Below, piece by piece: positions 1 through 9,469 of a stretch of 36,739 nucleotides of DNA. The stretch covers positions 1-36,739 of the forward strand of contig CABRDB010000076.1 of NCBI GenBank assembly GCA_902469555.1, written 5' to 3'. The stretch's first letter is position 1. Each line of letters opens with the position of its first letter. Both the position numbers and the translations under genes were made by a program. The notes under the pieces are model-generated. The model was not told the DNA's origin. It ran no database searches and was given only the letters and a program-made list of their open reading frames with translations. The DNA is from an uncultured Collinsella sp. GTDB lineage: Bacteria; Actinomycetota; Coriobacteriia; Coriobacteriales; Coriobacteriaceae.

Positions 1-85
1 GCGGTTCCCCATATTATTGATGACGTCGACAGGCGGGGTGGTTCCCCGCGTACGTGCCATCTGAGTAACCGAGGGGAGGGCGCAC
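1..85 (+). promoter_or_regulatory. Upstream region of the dcw cluster with an inverted repeat and a repeated octamer
   Basis: The octamer GGTTCCCC occurs at 3-10 and 40-47. The second copy sits in an inverted repeat, GCGGGG (33-38) and CCCCGC (44-49) around a 5-base loop. MraZ is known to bind short G-rich direct repeats in front of its own operon, so these repeats are candidate MraZ boxes, but the match to the published TGGG-type box is only partial. The hairpin could instead end an upstream transcript, although it has no T run. A good ribosome binding site (GGGAGGG, 74-80) serves mraZ. The promoter is probably to the left of the window. Confidence 0.3.
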
Positions 86-520
86 ATGGGAATGACGGGT
101 GCATACGAGCGCAATCTCGATGCAAAAGGTCGTCTGTCCCTGCCTGCACCCCTTCGCGAGGAGCTTGGAGAGCACGTTCGCGTGTTCAAAGCCCTGGATG
201 TCGATGCTCTGTACGTGTTCTCTGCCGAGGCCTTCGATAAGTGGGTCGAAGGACTCTTCGCGGGTCGTGAGGGCCACGAGGGTTTTAACCCGCGTGACAT
301 CAACGACCAGAAGCTCATGAGGGCGATCAACAAGCGCACCACGTCGATGGACGTGGACAGCGCCGGTCGTATCGGTCTTTCCGAGTCTCTCCGCAAGCAG
401 GCGAACCTCGACCGCGAGGTCACGGTTGTGGGCAACTACGACCACCTTGAGGTTTGGGATCGCGCCGCGGCCGATGAGGACGATGACGATGAGGCCCTGC
501 TGGACCTCTTCTTCTCGTAA
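86..520 (+). CDS. mraZ: Transcriptional regulator MraZ
   Basis: MraZ is an AbrB-fold DNA-binding protein that forms oligomeric rings and controls its own operon, the dcw cluster. The 144-residue product has the two half-site motifs of the family: NLDAKGRLSLP near residues 10-20 and a second D-x-x-GR motif (DVDSAGR) near residues 89-95. Its length matches the usual 140-150 residues. The tail is very acidic (EDDDDEALLDLFF). The ATG at 86 follows GGGAGGG by five bases; a second ATG two codons later is possible. As in most bacteria it is the first gene of the cluster, 20 bases ahead of rsmH, so co-transcription is likely. Confidence 0.96.
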   Translation: MGMTGAYERNLDAKGRLSLPAPLREELGEHVRVFKALDVDALYVFSAEAFDKWVEGLFAGREGHEGFNPRDINDQKLMRAINKRTTSMDVDSAGRIGLSESLRKQANLDREVTVVGNYDHLEVWDRAAADEDDDDEALLDLFFS

Positions 521-540
521 GGGCAAGGCACGGGTAACGG

Positions 541-1506
541 ATGGAGCGTGGGATCTTGACACAAGAATATCGGCATGAACCTGTCATGCTCGGCGAAGTG
601 CTTGAGTCGCTGCGGCTAAAGAGCGGCTCCGTTGTCTGCGATTGCACCCTTGGCGGTGCCGGCCATTCGGTAAAGATGGCCGCGCAGGTGGGGGAGACGG
701 GCCTTTTGCTCGGCGTCGATCAGGACGACATGGCCCTCGAGGCCGCTGGTGCCCGTCTGGACCGCGAGGTTCCCGGCGTTCCGCACCAGCTGCTGAAGGG
801 CAACTTCGGCGACTTGGACGAGCTGCTTTGCTCGGCCGAGGTGCCCGGGGTCGATGGCTTCCTGTTCGATTTGGGCGTTTCGTCACCGCAACTCGATATC
901 CCTGGCAGGGGCTTTTCGTATAACGAGGACGCCCCATTGGACATGCGGATGGATCCGGGTAATAACACCTTAAACGCAGCTGAGGTCATCAACACCTATA
1001 ACGAACACGACCTCGCCCGGATTCTACGCGTCTACGGAGAAGAGAAGTTCGCCTCGCAGATTGCGCGCGAGATCGTGCGCCGCCGCGAGCAAGAACCGAT
1101 CGAAACCACCGGCCAATTTGTCGAGATCATCAAGGCGGGTATCCCGGCTGCCGCTCGTCGGCATGGCGGACACCCGGCCAAGAAAAGTTTCCAGGCCATT
1201 CGCATCGAGGTCAATCACGAGCTCGATGTGCTCGAACGAGGGCTTGATGCCGCCACCAGGTGGCTCAACCCGGGCGGACGTATCTGCGTCATCTCGTATC
1301 ACTCGCTCGAGGACCGTATCGTAAAGAACCACTTTAAGGAGATGAGCCAGGGGTGCACGTGTCCGCCGGAGATTCCGGTGTGCGTGTGCGGCAACGTGCC
1401 GATACTCAAGGTCATCACCCGCAAACCCTTGGTTGCCCAGCCTGATGAGGTTGAGCGCAACCCTCGGGCGAGATCAGCCAAAATCCGCGTGGCGCAGCGT
1501 CTGTAG
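541..1506 (+). CDS. rsmH: 16S rRNA m4C1402 methyltransferase RsmH (MraW)
   Basis: RsmH uses S-adenosylmethionine to methylate N4 of cytidine 1402 in the 16S rRNA decoding centre. The product is 321 residues, close to the usual 310-320. It carries the SAM-binding TLGGAGHS at 36-43, the family motif DLGVSSPQLD at 110-119 and RGFSYNEDAPLDMRMD at 123-138. A Cys-rich stretch near the end (CTCPPEIPVCVCG) is common in Gram-positive homologues. The ATG at 541 has only a weak ribosome binding site. A TTG at 556 lies about ten bases after GGAG and would give a start closer to the family norm, so the N-terminus is uncertain by five residues. Confidence 0.96.
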   Translation: MERGILTQEYRHEPVMLGEVLESLRLKSGSVVCDCTLGGAGHSVKMAAQVGETGLLLGVDQDDMALEAAGARLDREVPGVPHQLLKGNFGDLDELLCSAEVPGVDGFLFDLGVSSPQLDIPGRGFSYNEDAPLDMRMDPGNNTLNAAEVINTYNEHDLARILRVYGEEKFASQIAREIVRRREQEPIETTGQFVEIIKAGIPAAARRHGGHPAKKSFQAIRIEVNHELDVLERGLDAATRWLNPGGRICVISYHSLEDRIVKNHFKEMSQGCTCPPEIPVCVCGNVPILKVITRKPLVAQPDEVERNPRARSAKIRVAQRL

Positions 1507-1596
1507 GCGCGACCGCGCGATATTGGACCTCCCGCTCGCACCATAAACGAAGCTTAAACACACTACCAACGTACTCGGGATGGGAGGCGGCATATC

Positions 1597-2067
1597 ATGG
1601 GCTACAACACTTCAAGCGCAGCACTCGCCTATGATATGAACGCCATGCCCGCCTATCGTGAGACGCCGCAGGCCCCCGTTGCTCCCCGTGAGCAGCGCGC
1701 GCCGCGCTTTGATGTCTACACGGGCGCGGGCCGTCAGGCAAACCAGGCGGTAAGCCCGGTTTTCATGAGCGTTCTTAAAACGTTTTGCATCATTGCGGCT
1801 ATCTTCATGACGATCGGCGTCGCCCGCGTGGCGCTCGCCGGCGTTACGGCCCAGGTGCTCAACAGCAACGCCGAGCTTACCAGCACGCTCGAAAAGGCGA
1901 CCGATGAGAGCTCCGACCTGGAGGTCATGCATTCGGTCTATGGCGCCGACACGCGCATTCGCGACCTTGCGGGCGCTTATGGCATGGTGGAGCCCAGCGA
2001 GAGCGTTACACTTGACTTTTCGCAGGATGCAGCCGCGGGCGCCAACGCGACCGCGACCGCTCAGTAG
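1597..2067 (+). CDS. ftsL: FtsL-like septum protein, single-pass membrane
   Basis: The call rests on position (between rsmH and ftsI) and architecture; sequence identity in this family is always low. The product has 156 residues: a 50-residue Pro/Arg/Ala-rich cytoplasmic segment, one membrane helix at about 58-83, then a short outer domain with a predicted heptad-like stretch (SNAELTSTLEKATDESSDLE), ending in an Ala/Thr-rich tail. FtsL forms a trimer with DivIC/FtsB and FtsQ that activates the FtsW-FtsI synthase. GGGAGG (1582-1587) lies nine bases before the ATG. The 90-base gap before it holds a TTGGAC hexamer at 1523 with no convincing -10 partner. Confidence 0.75.
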   Translation: MGYNTSSAALAYDMNAMPAYRETPQAPVAPREQRAPRFDVYTGAGRQANQAVSPVFMSVLKTFCIIAAIFMTIGVARVALAGVTAQVLNSNAELTSTLEKATDESSDLEVMHSVYGADTRIRDLAGAYGMVEPSESVTLDFSQDAAAGANATATAQ

Positions 2068-2084
2068 CAAGACGGTAGCTGAGT

Positions 2085-3950
2085 ATGACAAATGACTATC
2101 GCCGCGGTTCCGATGGGGGCCGCGGTTCTGGACGTCCCTCGTCGCGGGGACGTTCTGGTTATCAAGGAACGGGTCGGCAATCTTACAACGCCGGGCGGTC
2201 CCGTGGCAACGACCCGGCGTCGCGACTTCGCGGCTCGGGCGGCCCTCAAGTGCATAACACCAGGTCGCGCAAGAGTTCGTCGACCGAATGGCTCACAGGC
2301 GCGCCTCTGCCTCGCCGCAAAGCCGTCATGGGCTTCATCGGGCTTGGCTTGGGCTTGGGCGTCTTTCGCCTTGCCGACTATCAAATTGTCGAAGCCGATA
2401 AACTGCGCGAGCGTGCCGATGCGCGCCGCCTGCTTGCGCAGACCCTCTATGCCAAACGCGGCACCATCTACGACCGCAACGGCAACGTGCTGGCGTCGTC
2501 GGTCGAATGTCGCAACATCGCCGTGAACCCGCAGCTTGTCGAGGATGTTGACAAGACGGTGTCGGCGCTGGTCAAGGCAGCTGGAATCGATAAAAAGACC
2601 TGCCGCAAGCTCGTTGAGTCCGATGGAACCTGGGTGTATATCAAGCGCCAGGTGGACGAAGACGATGTTGCGGCGCTGGAGAAGAAGAACCTGCCCGGCG
2701 TGCTTTTTGAGCAGGCCATGAAGCGCGTATATCCATACGGCAATCTGGCATCGCAGGTGCTGGGTGTAGTGAATGTAGACAACGACGGCTTGACGGGTCT
2801 CGAAAAGCAATACAACAAGCTTCTGACCGGCACGAACGGTTCTCTCGTACGCGAGCGCGCGAGGGACGGCAGCTATATCGCGGGCGGTGCCTATAAAAAG
2901 GTGGCTGCGGTCGACGGCGTTGATATCGTGACGACGCTCGACGTCAATATCCAGCGTGCGGCCGAGGATGCCCTGGCAGAGGCAGTTGAGAAGACTAAGG
3001 CCAAGAACGGCTCGGCGCTGGTCACCGATCCTACGACAGGCGAGATTTTGGCAGCCTGCTCGTACCCGACCTACGACCAGACCGATCTGGAGAATGCCAA
3101 GACCGAGGATATGAATCTGCGCCTGGTCACCGACGCCTACGAGCCCGGCTCGGTCTTTAAGACGCTCGTGGCGGGCGCCGGCTTCGACTTGGGCGTCGTG
3201 CGATCGAGTACGTCGTTTGAGGTGCCGGCGAGCATCAAGGTGGGCGACGATACCGTCACCGATGCCGACAAGCGCGACTATGCCATGACCATGGATGTGC
3301 GCGAGATGATGCGCCGTTCGTCCAACGTGGGCTTTGTCCTGGTGGGGCGCAAGATCGGTGCGGATGACTTTGCCGCCTATGTGGACAAGTGGGGCATAGG
3401 TCACAGCTCCGGTGTCGATTTTCCGGGCGAGAGCCTGGGCATCGTCAAGGAGCGTGACCAGTATGACGGCGCCACGCTGGGCTCGATGAGCTTTGGACAG
3501 GCACTGTCTGTCTCGCCGATTGAGATCGCACGTGCCGTGGGCGGCATCGCCAACGGCGGCGTGATGATGACACCGCACTTCTATAAGTCCAGCAAGGGCG
3601 ACGAGAAGGACTGGGGCGAAGGCGAGCGCGCGATTTCGGAGGACGCCGCATCCCAGGTGACATCGTGCATGCAGACGGTCGTGTCCGAGGGAACGGGCGT
3701 TGGCGGCGCGGTTGACGGCTATGACGTGGCGGGTAAGACCGGTACGGCCGAACGTGCCGACGAGAACGGCGGCTACCTCAAGGAGAACTACATGTCGTCC
3801 TTTATGGGCTTTGCACCGGCACAATCGCCCAAGGTGCTGTGCTATATCACGCTCGACGGAACGCCGAGCGGCTCAGATGCCGCTGCGGTGCCGTTCCAGT
3901 CCATTATGGCCAACGCGCTCGACGTGCTGGGTATCCCGCACACGAAGTAG
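2085..3950 (+). CDS. ftsI: Septal penicillin-binding protein (FtsI/PBP3 type), D,D-transpeptidase
   Basis: This class B penicillin-binding protein cross-links peptidoglycan at the septum. The 621-residue product has an 80-residue disordered Gly/Ser/Arg-rich cytoplasmic head, a membrane anchor at about 81-97, a pedestal domain starting with the typical RGTIYDRNG (125-133), and a transpeptidase domain. The three active-site motifs are complete: SVFK at 356-359 with the nucleophile Ser356, SSN at 412-414, and KTG at 551-553. There are no PASTA repeats. The start is 17 bases after the ftsL-like gene and lacks a strong ribosome binding site, which suggests translational coupling. The partner polymerase FtsW is encoded further down the cluster. 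Confidence 0.95.
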   Translation: MTNDYRRGSDGGRGSGRPSSRGRSGYQGTGRQSYNAGRSRGNDPASRLRGSGGPQVHNTRSRKSSSTEWLTGAPLPRRKAVMGFIGLGLGLGVFRLADYQIVEADKLRERADARRLLAQTLYAKRGTIYDRNGNVLASSVECRNIAVNPQLVEDVDKTVSALVKAAGIDKKTCRKLVESDGTWVYIKRQVDEDDVAALEKKNLPGVLFEQAMKRVYPYGNLASQVLGVVNVDNDGLTGLEKQYNKLLTGTNGSLVRERARDGSYIAGGAYKKVAAVDGVDIVTTLDVNIQRAAEDALAEAVEKTKAKNGSALVTDPTTGEILAACSYPTYDQTDLENAKTEDMNLRLVTDAYEPGSVFKTLVAGAGFDLGVVRSSTSFEVPASIKVGDDTVTDADKRDYAMTMDVREMMRRSSNVGFVLVGRKIGADDFAAYVDKWGIGHSSGVDFPGESLGIVKERDQYDGATLGSMSFGQALSVSPIEIARAVGGIANGGVMMTPHFYKSSKGDEKDWGEGERAISEDAASQVTSCMQTVVSEGTGVGGAVDGYDVAGKTGTAERADENGGYLKENYMSSFMGFAPAQSPKVLCYITLDGTPSGSDAAAVPFQSIMANALDVLGIPHTK

Positions 3951-4076
3951 GGGGTTACAATCTTTGGGGCGTGGTTTGTTGTCCCATATGAGGGTGTTCA
4001 CATGCCCTGCACCACGCATGTGCGGCGCTGGGATACAATACGCCGATAGCATTATTAGGTTTACAGGGGAGCTGCA
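3951..4076 (+). promoter_or_regulatory. ftsI-murF gap where murE would be expected
   Basis: This 126-base gap is the longest inside the cluster apart from the ftsQ-ftsZ gap. In many bacteria murE sits exactly here, but no remnant of it is visible. A -10-like TACAAT is present at 4034-4039, but no matching -35 lies at 16-18 bases. A good ribosome binding site, AGGGGAG (4065-4071), serves murF. A secondary promoter for the mur genes is possible but unproven. Confidence 0.3.
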
Positions 4077-5501
4077 ATGATAGAGATCGCCGTCAACAAC
4101 CTCGCGGCCGCAACAGGGGCCCGAACCGTGACGGGAGAAGCCGATCGGGTATGCCGCGGGTGCGTTATCGACTCGCGCCAGGTCGAGGAAGGGACGATTT
4201 TCGTCGCCTTTCCCGGTGAAAACGTCGACGGCAATGATTTTGCTTCCCGTGCCGTCCAGTCGGGTGCCGGCGCCGTCGTGATGACGCGTGAGCCCGAGGC
4301 CGAGCTGGTCTCGCTGGCGCAGGACAAGGGGTGCGCCATCCTGCTGACCGATGATCCCGAGGAGTTTCTGCTGCGTTTGGCGCACACGTATCGCCTGGAG
4401 CTTGGCTGCCTGGTCGTTGGTATTACCGGTTCCATCGGCAAGACGACGACCAAGGACGTGCTCGCCGCCGTGCTCGCCAAGCGCTATCGTGTCTGGGCCA
4501 CCAAGGGCAATTTCAATAACCTGATCGGCATGCCGCTCACGGTGCTTTCCGCTCCGGCCGATACCGAGGTCCTGGTGCTCGAGATGGGCATGAACCATTT
4601 CCACGAGATTGAGCGCCTGTCCCAGTCCGCCAATCCCAACCTTGCCATCGTGAGCAAGATTGGTACCTCTCACATCGGCATTTTGGGCAGCCGCGAGAAC
4701 ATCGCCCGCGCTAAGGCCGAGATTGTCCAGGGTATGTGCGCCGCCGGCGACTTCTTGCCGCTGCTGGTTTTGGGCGGTGAGGACGACTTTACGCCGTTCA
4801 TTCGCGATACGTTCGCCCAGCCTGCTGGTATCGATGTGATGCTGGCCGGCGTCTCGGACGATGATGAGGTCCGTGCCCGCGACATTCGTGTTGATGACGA
4901 GGGCCGTCCGGTCTTTACGCTCGATTTTGGCCAGGGTGAGACGACCGATACCATGCTTGCCATCCCCGGCGTGCAGTCCGTCCCAAATGCCGTTAAGGCC
5001 GCCGCAGTTGCCTATCGCCTGGGCGTGACGCCCGAGCAGATCGATGCTGCCTTTAGGGGCCTCACGATCACCGGGCACCGCCAGGAGATCAAGCGCGCCA
5101 AGAGCAGTGCCCGCGTCATCGACGATTCCTATAACGCCAGCGCCGAATCCATGGCTGCTGGTCTCGATCTGCTGTGCTCGCTTTCGTGCACGGGGTCTCG
5201 CATGGCGATCCTGGGCGAGATGGGCGAGATGGGCGATGAGGCTCCTCGCATGCATGAGCTCGTGGGCGCCTATGCCGCCGCCAAGAAGCTCGACATGCTG
5301 GCGTGCGTGGGTGGTGAGCTGGCCCAGCTTATGGCCGATGCCGCGCGCATGATGGGCATGGACGAGGACCGCATCCAGGTGTTCTCCGATTATCAGCAGG
5401 TGCTCGACCGCATGGGCGGCGCGCTTGAAAAACATGATGTTGTACTGGTCAAGGGTTCCCGCTTTGTTGAGCTCGACCGCTTTGTGGAAGGTGTGTGCTA
5501 G
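4077..5501 (+). CDS. murF: UDP-MurNAc-tripeptide:D-Ala-D-Ala ligase MurF
   Basis: MurF adds the D-Ala-D-Ala dipeptide to the UDP-MurNAc-tripeptide in the cytoplasm, using ATP. The 474-residue product shows the three Mur-ligase domains. The N-terminal domain carries the VIDSRQV substrate segment near 30-36. The central ATP-binding domain has the P-loop GITGSIGKTTTKD at 115-127 and NFNNLIG shortly after. The C-terminal domain has the conserved DDSYNA. Absence of the MurE-type DNPR signature argues against MurE. Start chosen at the ATG five bases after AGGGGAG. It ends three bases before mraY. Confidence 0.96.
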   Translation: MIEIAVNNLAAATGARTVTGEADRVCRGCVIDSRQVEEGTIFVAFPGENVDGNDFASRAVQSGAGAVVMTREPEAELVSLAQDKGCAILLTDDPEEFLLRLAHTYRLELGCLVVGITGSIGKTTTKDVLAAVLAKRYRVWATKGNFNNLIGMPLTVLSAPADTEVLVLEMGMNHFHEIERLSQSANPNLAIVSKIGTSHIGILGSRENIARAKAEIVQGMCAAGDFLPLLVLGGEDDFTPFIRDTFAQPAGIDVMLAGVSDDDEVRARDIRVDDEGRPVFTLDFGQGETTDTMLAIPGVQSVPNAVKAAAVAYRLGVTPEQIDAAFRGLTITGHRQEIKRAKSSARVIDDSYNASAESMAAGLDLLCSLSCTGSRMAILGEMGEMGDEAPRMHELVGAYAAAKKLDMLACVGGELAQLMADAARMMGMDEDRIQVFSDYQQVLDRMGGALEKHDVVLVKGSRFVELDRFVEGVC

Positions 5502-5504
5502 CCC

Positions 5505-6524
5505 ATGTTCGGCAATCCCTCGTATCCAACGTATCAGGCTTTTTTGGGGCTTGGCATCGCCGCTGCCATTGCGCTGCTGCTCATGCCGTGGTGGATCAAG
5601 CTACTTAAGGTCGAGGGTATCGGCCAGCAGGTTCGTGCCGACGGCCCCAAGCGTCATTTGGTTAAGCAGGGAACGCCCACCATGGGTGGCGTTGTCATTC
5701 TCGTCGCGATTTCGCTGACCTGCCTGCTGATGGGCAAGCTCACCACCGAGCTCGTGCTCGTGCTGCTCGCCACGCTGGCGACCGGCGTGCTGGGCCTGAT
5801 CGACGACCTGACCTCCGTTACGCATGGGCGCTCGCTCGGTCTGACGCCTCATGCCAAGATGATCGGCCTAACCATTATCTGTGTCACCTTTACGGTACTT
5901 GCCGTTAACTGGTGCGGCGTCGCCCCCGAGATTCGTTTTCCCGGCGGCCTGACGATTGACCTTGGCGTGCTTTCGACCACCATCTGCGGCCTTTCGTTCC
6001 CGTGGCTCTACATTGTCTTTTGCTGGCTGATGATCGCCGGTCTTTCTAATGCCGTGAACCTGACCGATGGCCTTGACGGTCTTGCTGGCGGCACCTCCAT
6101 GATTGCCATGCTCGCCATGGCTGCCATGGCGTTTTTGCACGGAGACGTGAACCTGTCCATCTTCTGCACCGCGTGTGCCGGTGCCTGCTTGGGCTTTCTG
6201 TGGTTCAACTGCTATCCGGCGAGCATCTTTATGGGCGATACCGGCTCGCTTGCCCTGGGCGCCGCGTTTGCCTGCACGTCCATCATGACCAACACCGAGG
6301 TCGTCTCCCTCATCATCGGCGGCCTGTTTATCGTTGAGACCCTGTCGGTCATGATTCAGGTTGTCTACTTCCACTTTACGCACAAGCGCGTCTTCCTTAT
6401 GGCGCCCATCCATCATCATTTCGAAAAGAAGGGCTGGGCCGAGACCAAGGTCGTCATCCGTTTTTGGATTATCGCTGCTGCCTTTGGTGCCGTTGGCCTT
6501 GCTCTGTTCTTCCAGTTGGGATAG
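5505..6524 (+). CDS. mraY: Phospho-MurNAc-pentapeptide transferase MraY
   Basis: MraY transfers phospho-MurNAc-pentapeptide onto undecaprenyl phosphate at the inner membrane face, making lipid I. The 339-residue protein is about ten membrane helices with the catalytic cytoplasmic motifs intact: the Asp pair in LIDDLTS (D100-D101), NLTDGLDGLAGG at 185-196, GDTGS near 244-248, and PIHHHFE at 301-307. The gene starts three bases after murF with only a weak ribosome binding site, so coupled translation is likely. Product length is normal for the family. Confidence 0.97.
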   Translation: MFGNPSYPTYQAFLGLGIAAAIALLLMPWWIKLLKVEGIGQQVRADGPKRHLVKQGTPTMGGVVILVAISLTCLLMGKLTTELVLVLLATLATGVLGLIDDLTSVTHGRSLGLTPHAKMIGLTIICVTFTVLAVNWCGVAPEIRFPGGLTIDLGVLSTTICGLSFPWLYIVFCWLMIAGLSNAVNLTDGLDGLAGGTSMIAMLAMAAMAFLHGDVNLSIFCTACAGACLGFLWFNCYPASIFMGDTGSLALGAAFACTSIMTNTEVVSLIIGGLFIVETLSVMIQVVYFHFTHKRVFLMAPIHHHFEKKGWAETKVVIRFWIIAAAFGAVGLALFFQLG

Positions 6525-6533
6525 TGGTCTTTC

Positions 6534-7940
6534 ATGTCTCTTGCTGATGTCTTTAGCCTGCTCGTTTTGGGTCAGGGCAAATCCGGTCTCGATGTCGCCC
6601 GCTGGGCGCTGGCACATCCCGAGCGCGTAAGCGCCGTTACCGTGTATGGCGGCGGCACCTCTGAGCCCAATGACGCCACGCGTGCGCTCGAGGCTGCTGG
6701 TGCGTCGTTTGTCTATGGGGCCGAACAGGTCGAGGGCGCCTATGACGTGTGCGTGACATGCCCGGGTATTTCGGAGTTCTCGTCCTTCTTTAAGGCGGGG
6801 CGTGAGCATGCCGCTCAGATTATGGGCGAGCCCGAGTTTGCCTATCGCTTGTCTCCCCAAAATTGGATTGCCATCACGGGCACCAACGGCAAGACAACTA
6901 CCACGTCGCTGACTGATTATCTGCTCAAGGCTGCCGGCGAGGCCAGCGTTGCTGTCGGCAACATCGGCGAGCCGCCGGTCAACGAGATTGACGGCCGAGC
7001 CCACAACGAGTGGTTTGTGGCTGAGCTCTCGAGCTATCAGATTGCTACGACCACCGAGCTCCACCCCCGCGTGGCGGTGCTGCTCAACATCACTCCCGAC
7101 CACTTGGGCTGGCATAAGAGCCATAAGAACTATGCGCTTGCCAAGGTCAAACTGTTTGACAATATGGTCGATGACGATCTGGTGGTTGTCGACGTCGAAG
7201 ACGCCGGCATTCACGAGTTCGATGAGTACATCTACACGCCGGGTCGTCGCATCTGCAAGGTTGCCTTTGACGAGCCTGAGGGCGAGGATGCCGCCTTTGT
7301 GCGCGATGGCAAGATGATCGTGCGTCTGAAAGGCGTCGAGACCCCGCTCATCGCTACATCCGAGCTCAAGATCTCGGGCCATCACAATGTTATCAATGCC
7401 CTGTGCGCTGCCACGGCTGCCTTGGCGGTCGGTGCCGATGTCGATGGTGTCTGCCGCGGTCTTGCCTCGTTCCAGCCGCTCGAGCACCGCGTGGAGCCAT
7501 GTGGCGAGATTGACGGCGTGCGCTACGTCAACGATTCCAAGGCGACCAACACCGATGCGGTCGAGAAGGCACTGACGGCATTTCCCGATGACGACGTGAT
7601 CTTGCTGCTCGGCGGCCACGATAAGGGCACGCCGCTCACGGACTTCGCGCGCGTCGTTATGGACAACGTGCGCTCGGTCGTCTGCTTTGGCGATGCGCGC
7701 GAGCGCTTCACCGCCGCTATGGACGAGGCTGATGTCGATGGCGATGTGGATATCGCCCAGGCGGATGACCTGCGCGACGCCGTGGACGTTGCCCGTTCGC
7801 TTTCGAGCCGTGGCGATGTGATCTTACTTTCTCCTGCCTGCTCTTCGTTCGATGAGTTCTCGGGCTATGAGGAGCGCGGCCGCGTGTTTAAGGACTACGT
7901 GGCTCAGCTTGCCGCTACAGCGAAATCACAAATGGAATAG
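6534..7940 (+). CDS. murD: UDP-MurNAc-L-Ala:D-Glu ligase MurD
   Basis: MurD adds D-glutamate to UDP-MurNAc-L-alanine with ATP in the cytoplasm. The 468-residue product has an N-terminal nucleotide-like fold (VLGQGKSGLDVARW, 11-24), the P-loop GTNGKTTTT at 116-124, the conserved NITPDHLGWH (ATP/Mg domain), and a C-terminal domain with NDSKATN and LLLGGHDKG, the latter two typical of MurD rather than of other Mur ligases. It begins nine bases after mraY and is followed after eight bases by ftsW. Confidence 0.96.
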   Translation: MSLADVFSLLVLGQGKSGLDVARWALAHPERVSAVTVYGGGTSEPNDATRALEAAGASFVYGAEQVEGAYDVCVTCPGISEFSSFFKAGREHAAQIMGEPEFAYRLSPQNWIAITGTNGKTTTTSLTDYLLKAAGEASVAVGNIGEPPVNEIDGRAHNEWFVAELSSYQIATTTELHPRVAVLLNITPDHLGWHKSHKNYALAKVKLFDNMVDDDLVVVDVEDAGIHEFDEYIYTPGRRICKVAFDEPEGEDAAFVRDGKMIVRLKGVETPLIATSELKISGHHNVINALCAATAALAVGADVDGVCRGLASFQPLEHRVEPCGEIDGVRYVNDSKATNTDAVEKALTAFPDDDVILLLGGHDKGTPLTDFARVVMDNVRSVVCFGDARERFTAAMDEADVDGDVDIAQADDLRDAVDVARSLSSRGDVILLSPACSSFDEFSGYEERGRVFKDYVAQLAATAKSQME

Positions 7941-7948
7941 GGGTTGCG

Positions 7949-9469
7949 GTGAGAGAGGAGAGCCCCCGACAAGGTATGAGGAGGCCCGACTCGGACCGTG
8001 CTTCCTCACGTCGCACCACACCGCGTTCCAGCCGCGGTGGGCAGTCGTTTAGCGAACGCTATATTGCCGGCGTTCCCGCCCGTATCATGCGCCCCCGTTT
8101 GATATTCATGGCCTGCCTGTTTACCTTGGTATGTTTTGGCCTGCTGATGGTGTACTCGGCGTCTTCGGTCGAGGCGCTGCACGAGAATGGCTCGGCGACG
8201 TTTTTTCTGGGTCGACAGGCCGCGTTTGCCGTGGTCGGTGTTCTGGCGCTGATTGCCATCGTGCGCGTTTTGCCGGACAGCTGGTTTGGGGAGGATGTGC
8301 TCAGGATCTTCCTCATCGGCATGATAGGGCTACTGCTTCTGGTGTTCTTGGTGGGCAGCGGCAGCCGTGGCGCCACGCGCTGGCTCAACATCGCCGGTAT
8401 TCAGTTCCAGCCTTCCGAGTTTTTAAAGCCATTTGCCATTGCGTATTCGGCCATCATGCTTGATCGCTTCTTTTCGCCCGGTGGCAACATCAACGAATTC
8501 CTTCGCAAGATGGGCATCTACCTGGGCATTTCGCTCTTTCTGATCTTTATCCAGCCCGATTTCGGTACTGTCCTGATCATCCTGTTGACCCTCATGTGCA
8601 TGGCGTTGTTTGCGGGTCTCGACCCCAGATTTATCATCGGCGTGCTAATCTTCGGCATTCTCGTGATCGTGATTGCACTTGTCGCAGAGCCGTACCGTAT
8701 GGTGCGTATTCAGGTTGCCTTGAACCCTTGGGCCGACGAGTATGGTGACGGCTATCAGGCCACGCTTGCCATCATGGCCTTTGCCTCGGGCGGTCTGTTC
8801 GGCCGTGGCATCGGCAACTCAACCATGAAGTACTCGTATCTGCCCGAGGCGCACAACGACTACATCCTGGCCATCATTGGCGAGGAAGTCGGCTTTGTCG
8901 GAACCGTGCTGTTCTTCTTGGTGTTTGCGATGCTGATCTACTCGGCGTTTCGCATTGCCGAGCAGGCGACCGATCGTCGGGGCGCGCTCATGGCGTCTGG
9001 CTCCGCGGTCATTCTCGCAGTGCAGTTTTTGATTAACGCGCTGGGCATCCTCAACGTGTTTCCCATGACGGGCAAACCGTTGCCGTTTATTAGCTACGGT
9101 GGTTCGTCGATTATTGTGTCGCTTATGCTTGCCGGGTTGATCCTGCGCGTTTCGTACGAGAGCGCCCGCCGCGATGAGTATGACCGCCGCCGTGAGAGCT
9201 TTGCCGTTATGGACGAGAGCACCGCCGGCGTAGCCCATGTGCGCGGTGAACGACCTTCGCGTAGCGGCTTTACCGTTCTGGATGGTTCTGCATCCGAGCC
9301 GGCAGCTCGTCCACGCCCGCGAATGGCTCCGCAAGGTCGTTCGCAGCGCCCCAGCCCTCGCAACGCGGGCGGCGGATATAATCGAATCGATTTGAACTCG
9401 GACCCGTCGGCGCGTCTGCGTACCGACGACCAGGGACCGCGTGTACGAAGGGACTACCATGACCGATAA
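7949..9469 (+). CDS. ftsW: Septal peptidoglycan polymerase FtsW (SEDS family)
   Basis: FtsW polymerises lipid II into glycan strands at the septum with FtsI. The 506-residue product has a basic head of about 48 residues, ten predicted membrane helices, and SEDS signatures such as QFQPSEFLKPF and GKPLPFISYGGSS. A hydrophilic Arg/Ser/Pro-rich tail of roughly 100 residues follows the last helix, longer than in Escherichia coli. The start used is GTG at 7949; an ATG at 7976 (nine codons later) is a plausible alternative, since neither has a well-spaced ribosome binding site. The last 11 bases overlap murG, which suggests coupled translation. RodA is excluded only by context. Confidence 0.93.
   Translation: MREESPRQGMRRPDSDRASSRRTTPRSSRGGQSFSERYIAGVPARIMRPRLIFMACLFTLVCFGLLMVYSASSVEALHENGSATFFLGRQAAFAVVGVLALIAIVRVLPDSWFGEDVLRIFLIGMIGLLLLVFLVGSGSRGATRWLNIAGIQFQPSEFLKPFAIAYSAIMLDRFFSPGGNINEFLRKMGIYLGISLFLIFIQPDFGTVLIILLTLMCMALFAGLDPRFIIGVLIFGILVIVIALVAEPYRMVRIQVALNPWADEYGDGYQATLAIMAFASGGLFGRGIGNSTMKYSYLPEAHNDYILAIIGEEVGFVGTVLFFLVFAMLIYSAFRIAEQATDRRGALMASGSAVILAVQFLINALGILNVFPMTGKPLPFISYGGSSIIVSLMLAGLILRVSYESARRDEYDRRRESFAVMDESTAGVAHVRGERPSRSGFTVLDGSASEPAARPRPRMAPQGRSQRPSPRNAGGGYNRIDLNSDPSARLRTDDQGPRVRRDYHDR

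Noticed and set aside
2061..3824. Long open frame of 587 codons on the - strand opposite ftsI
   Set aside because: It is a high-GC shadow of a gene with certain function. It has no ribosome binding site and no recognisable domain, and its composition is rich in His, Arg and Leu, as expected from an antisense frame.
5868..7619. 583-codon - strand frame opposite mraY and murD
   Set aside because: It spans two well-identified genes on the other strand and shows no domain; it is an antisense artefact of GC-rich codons.
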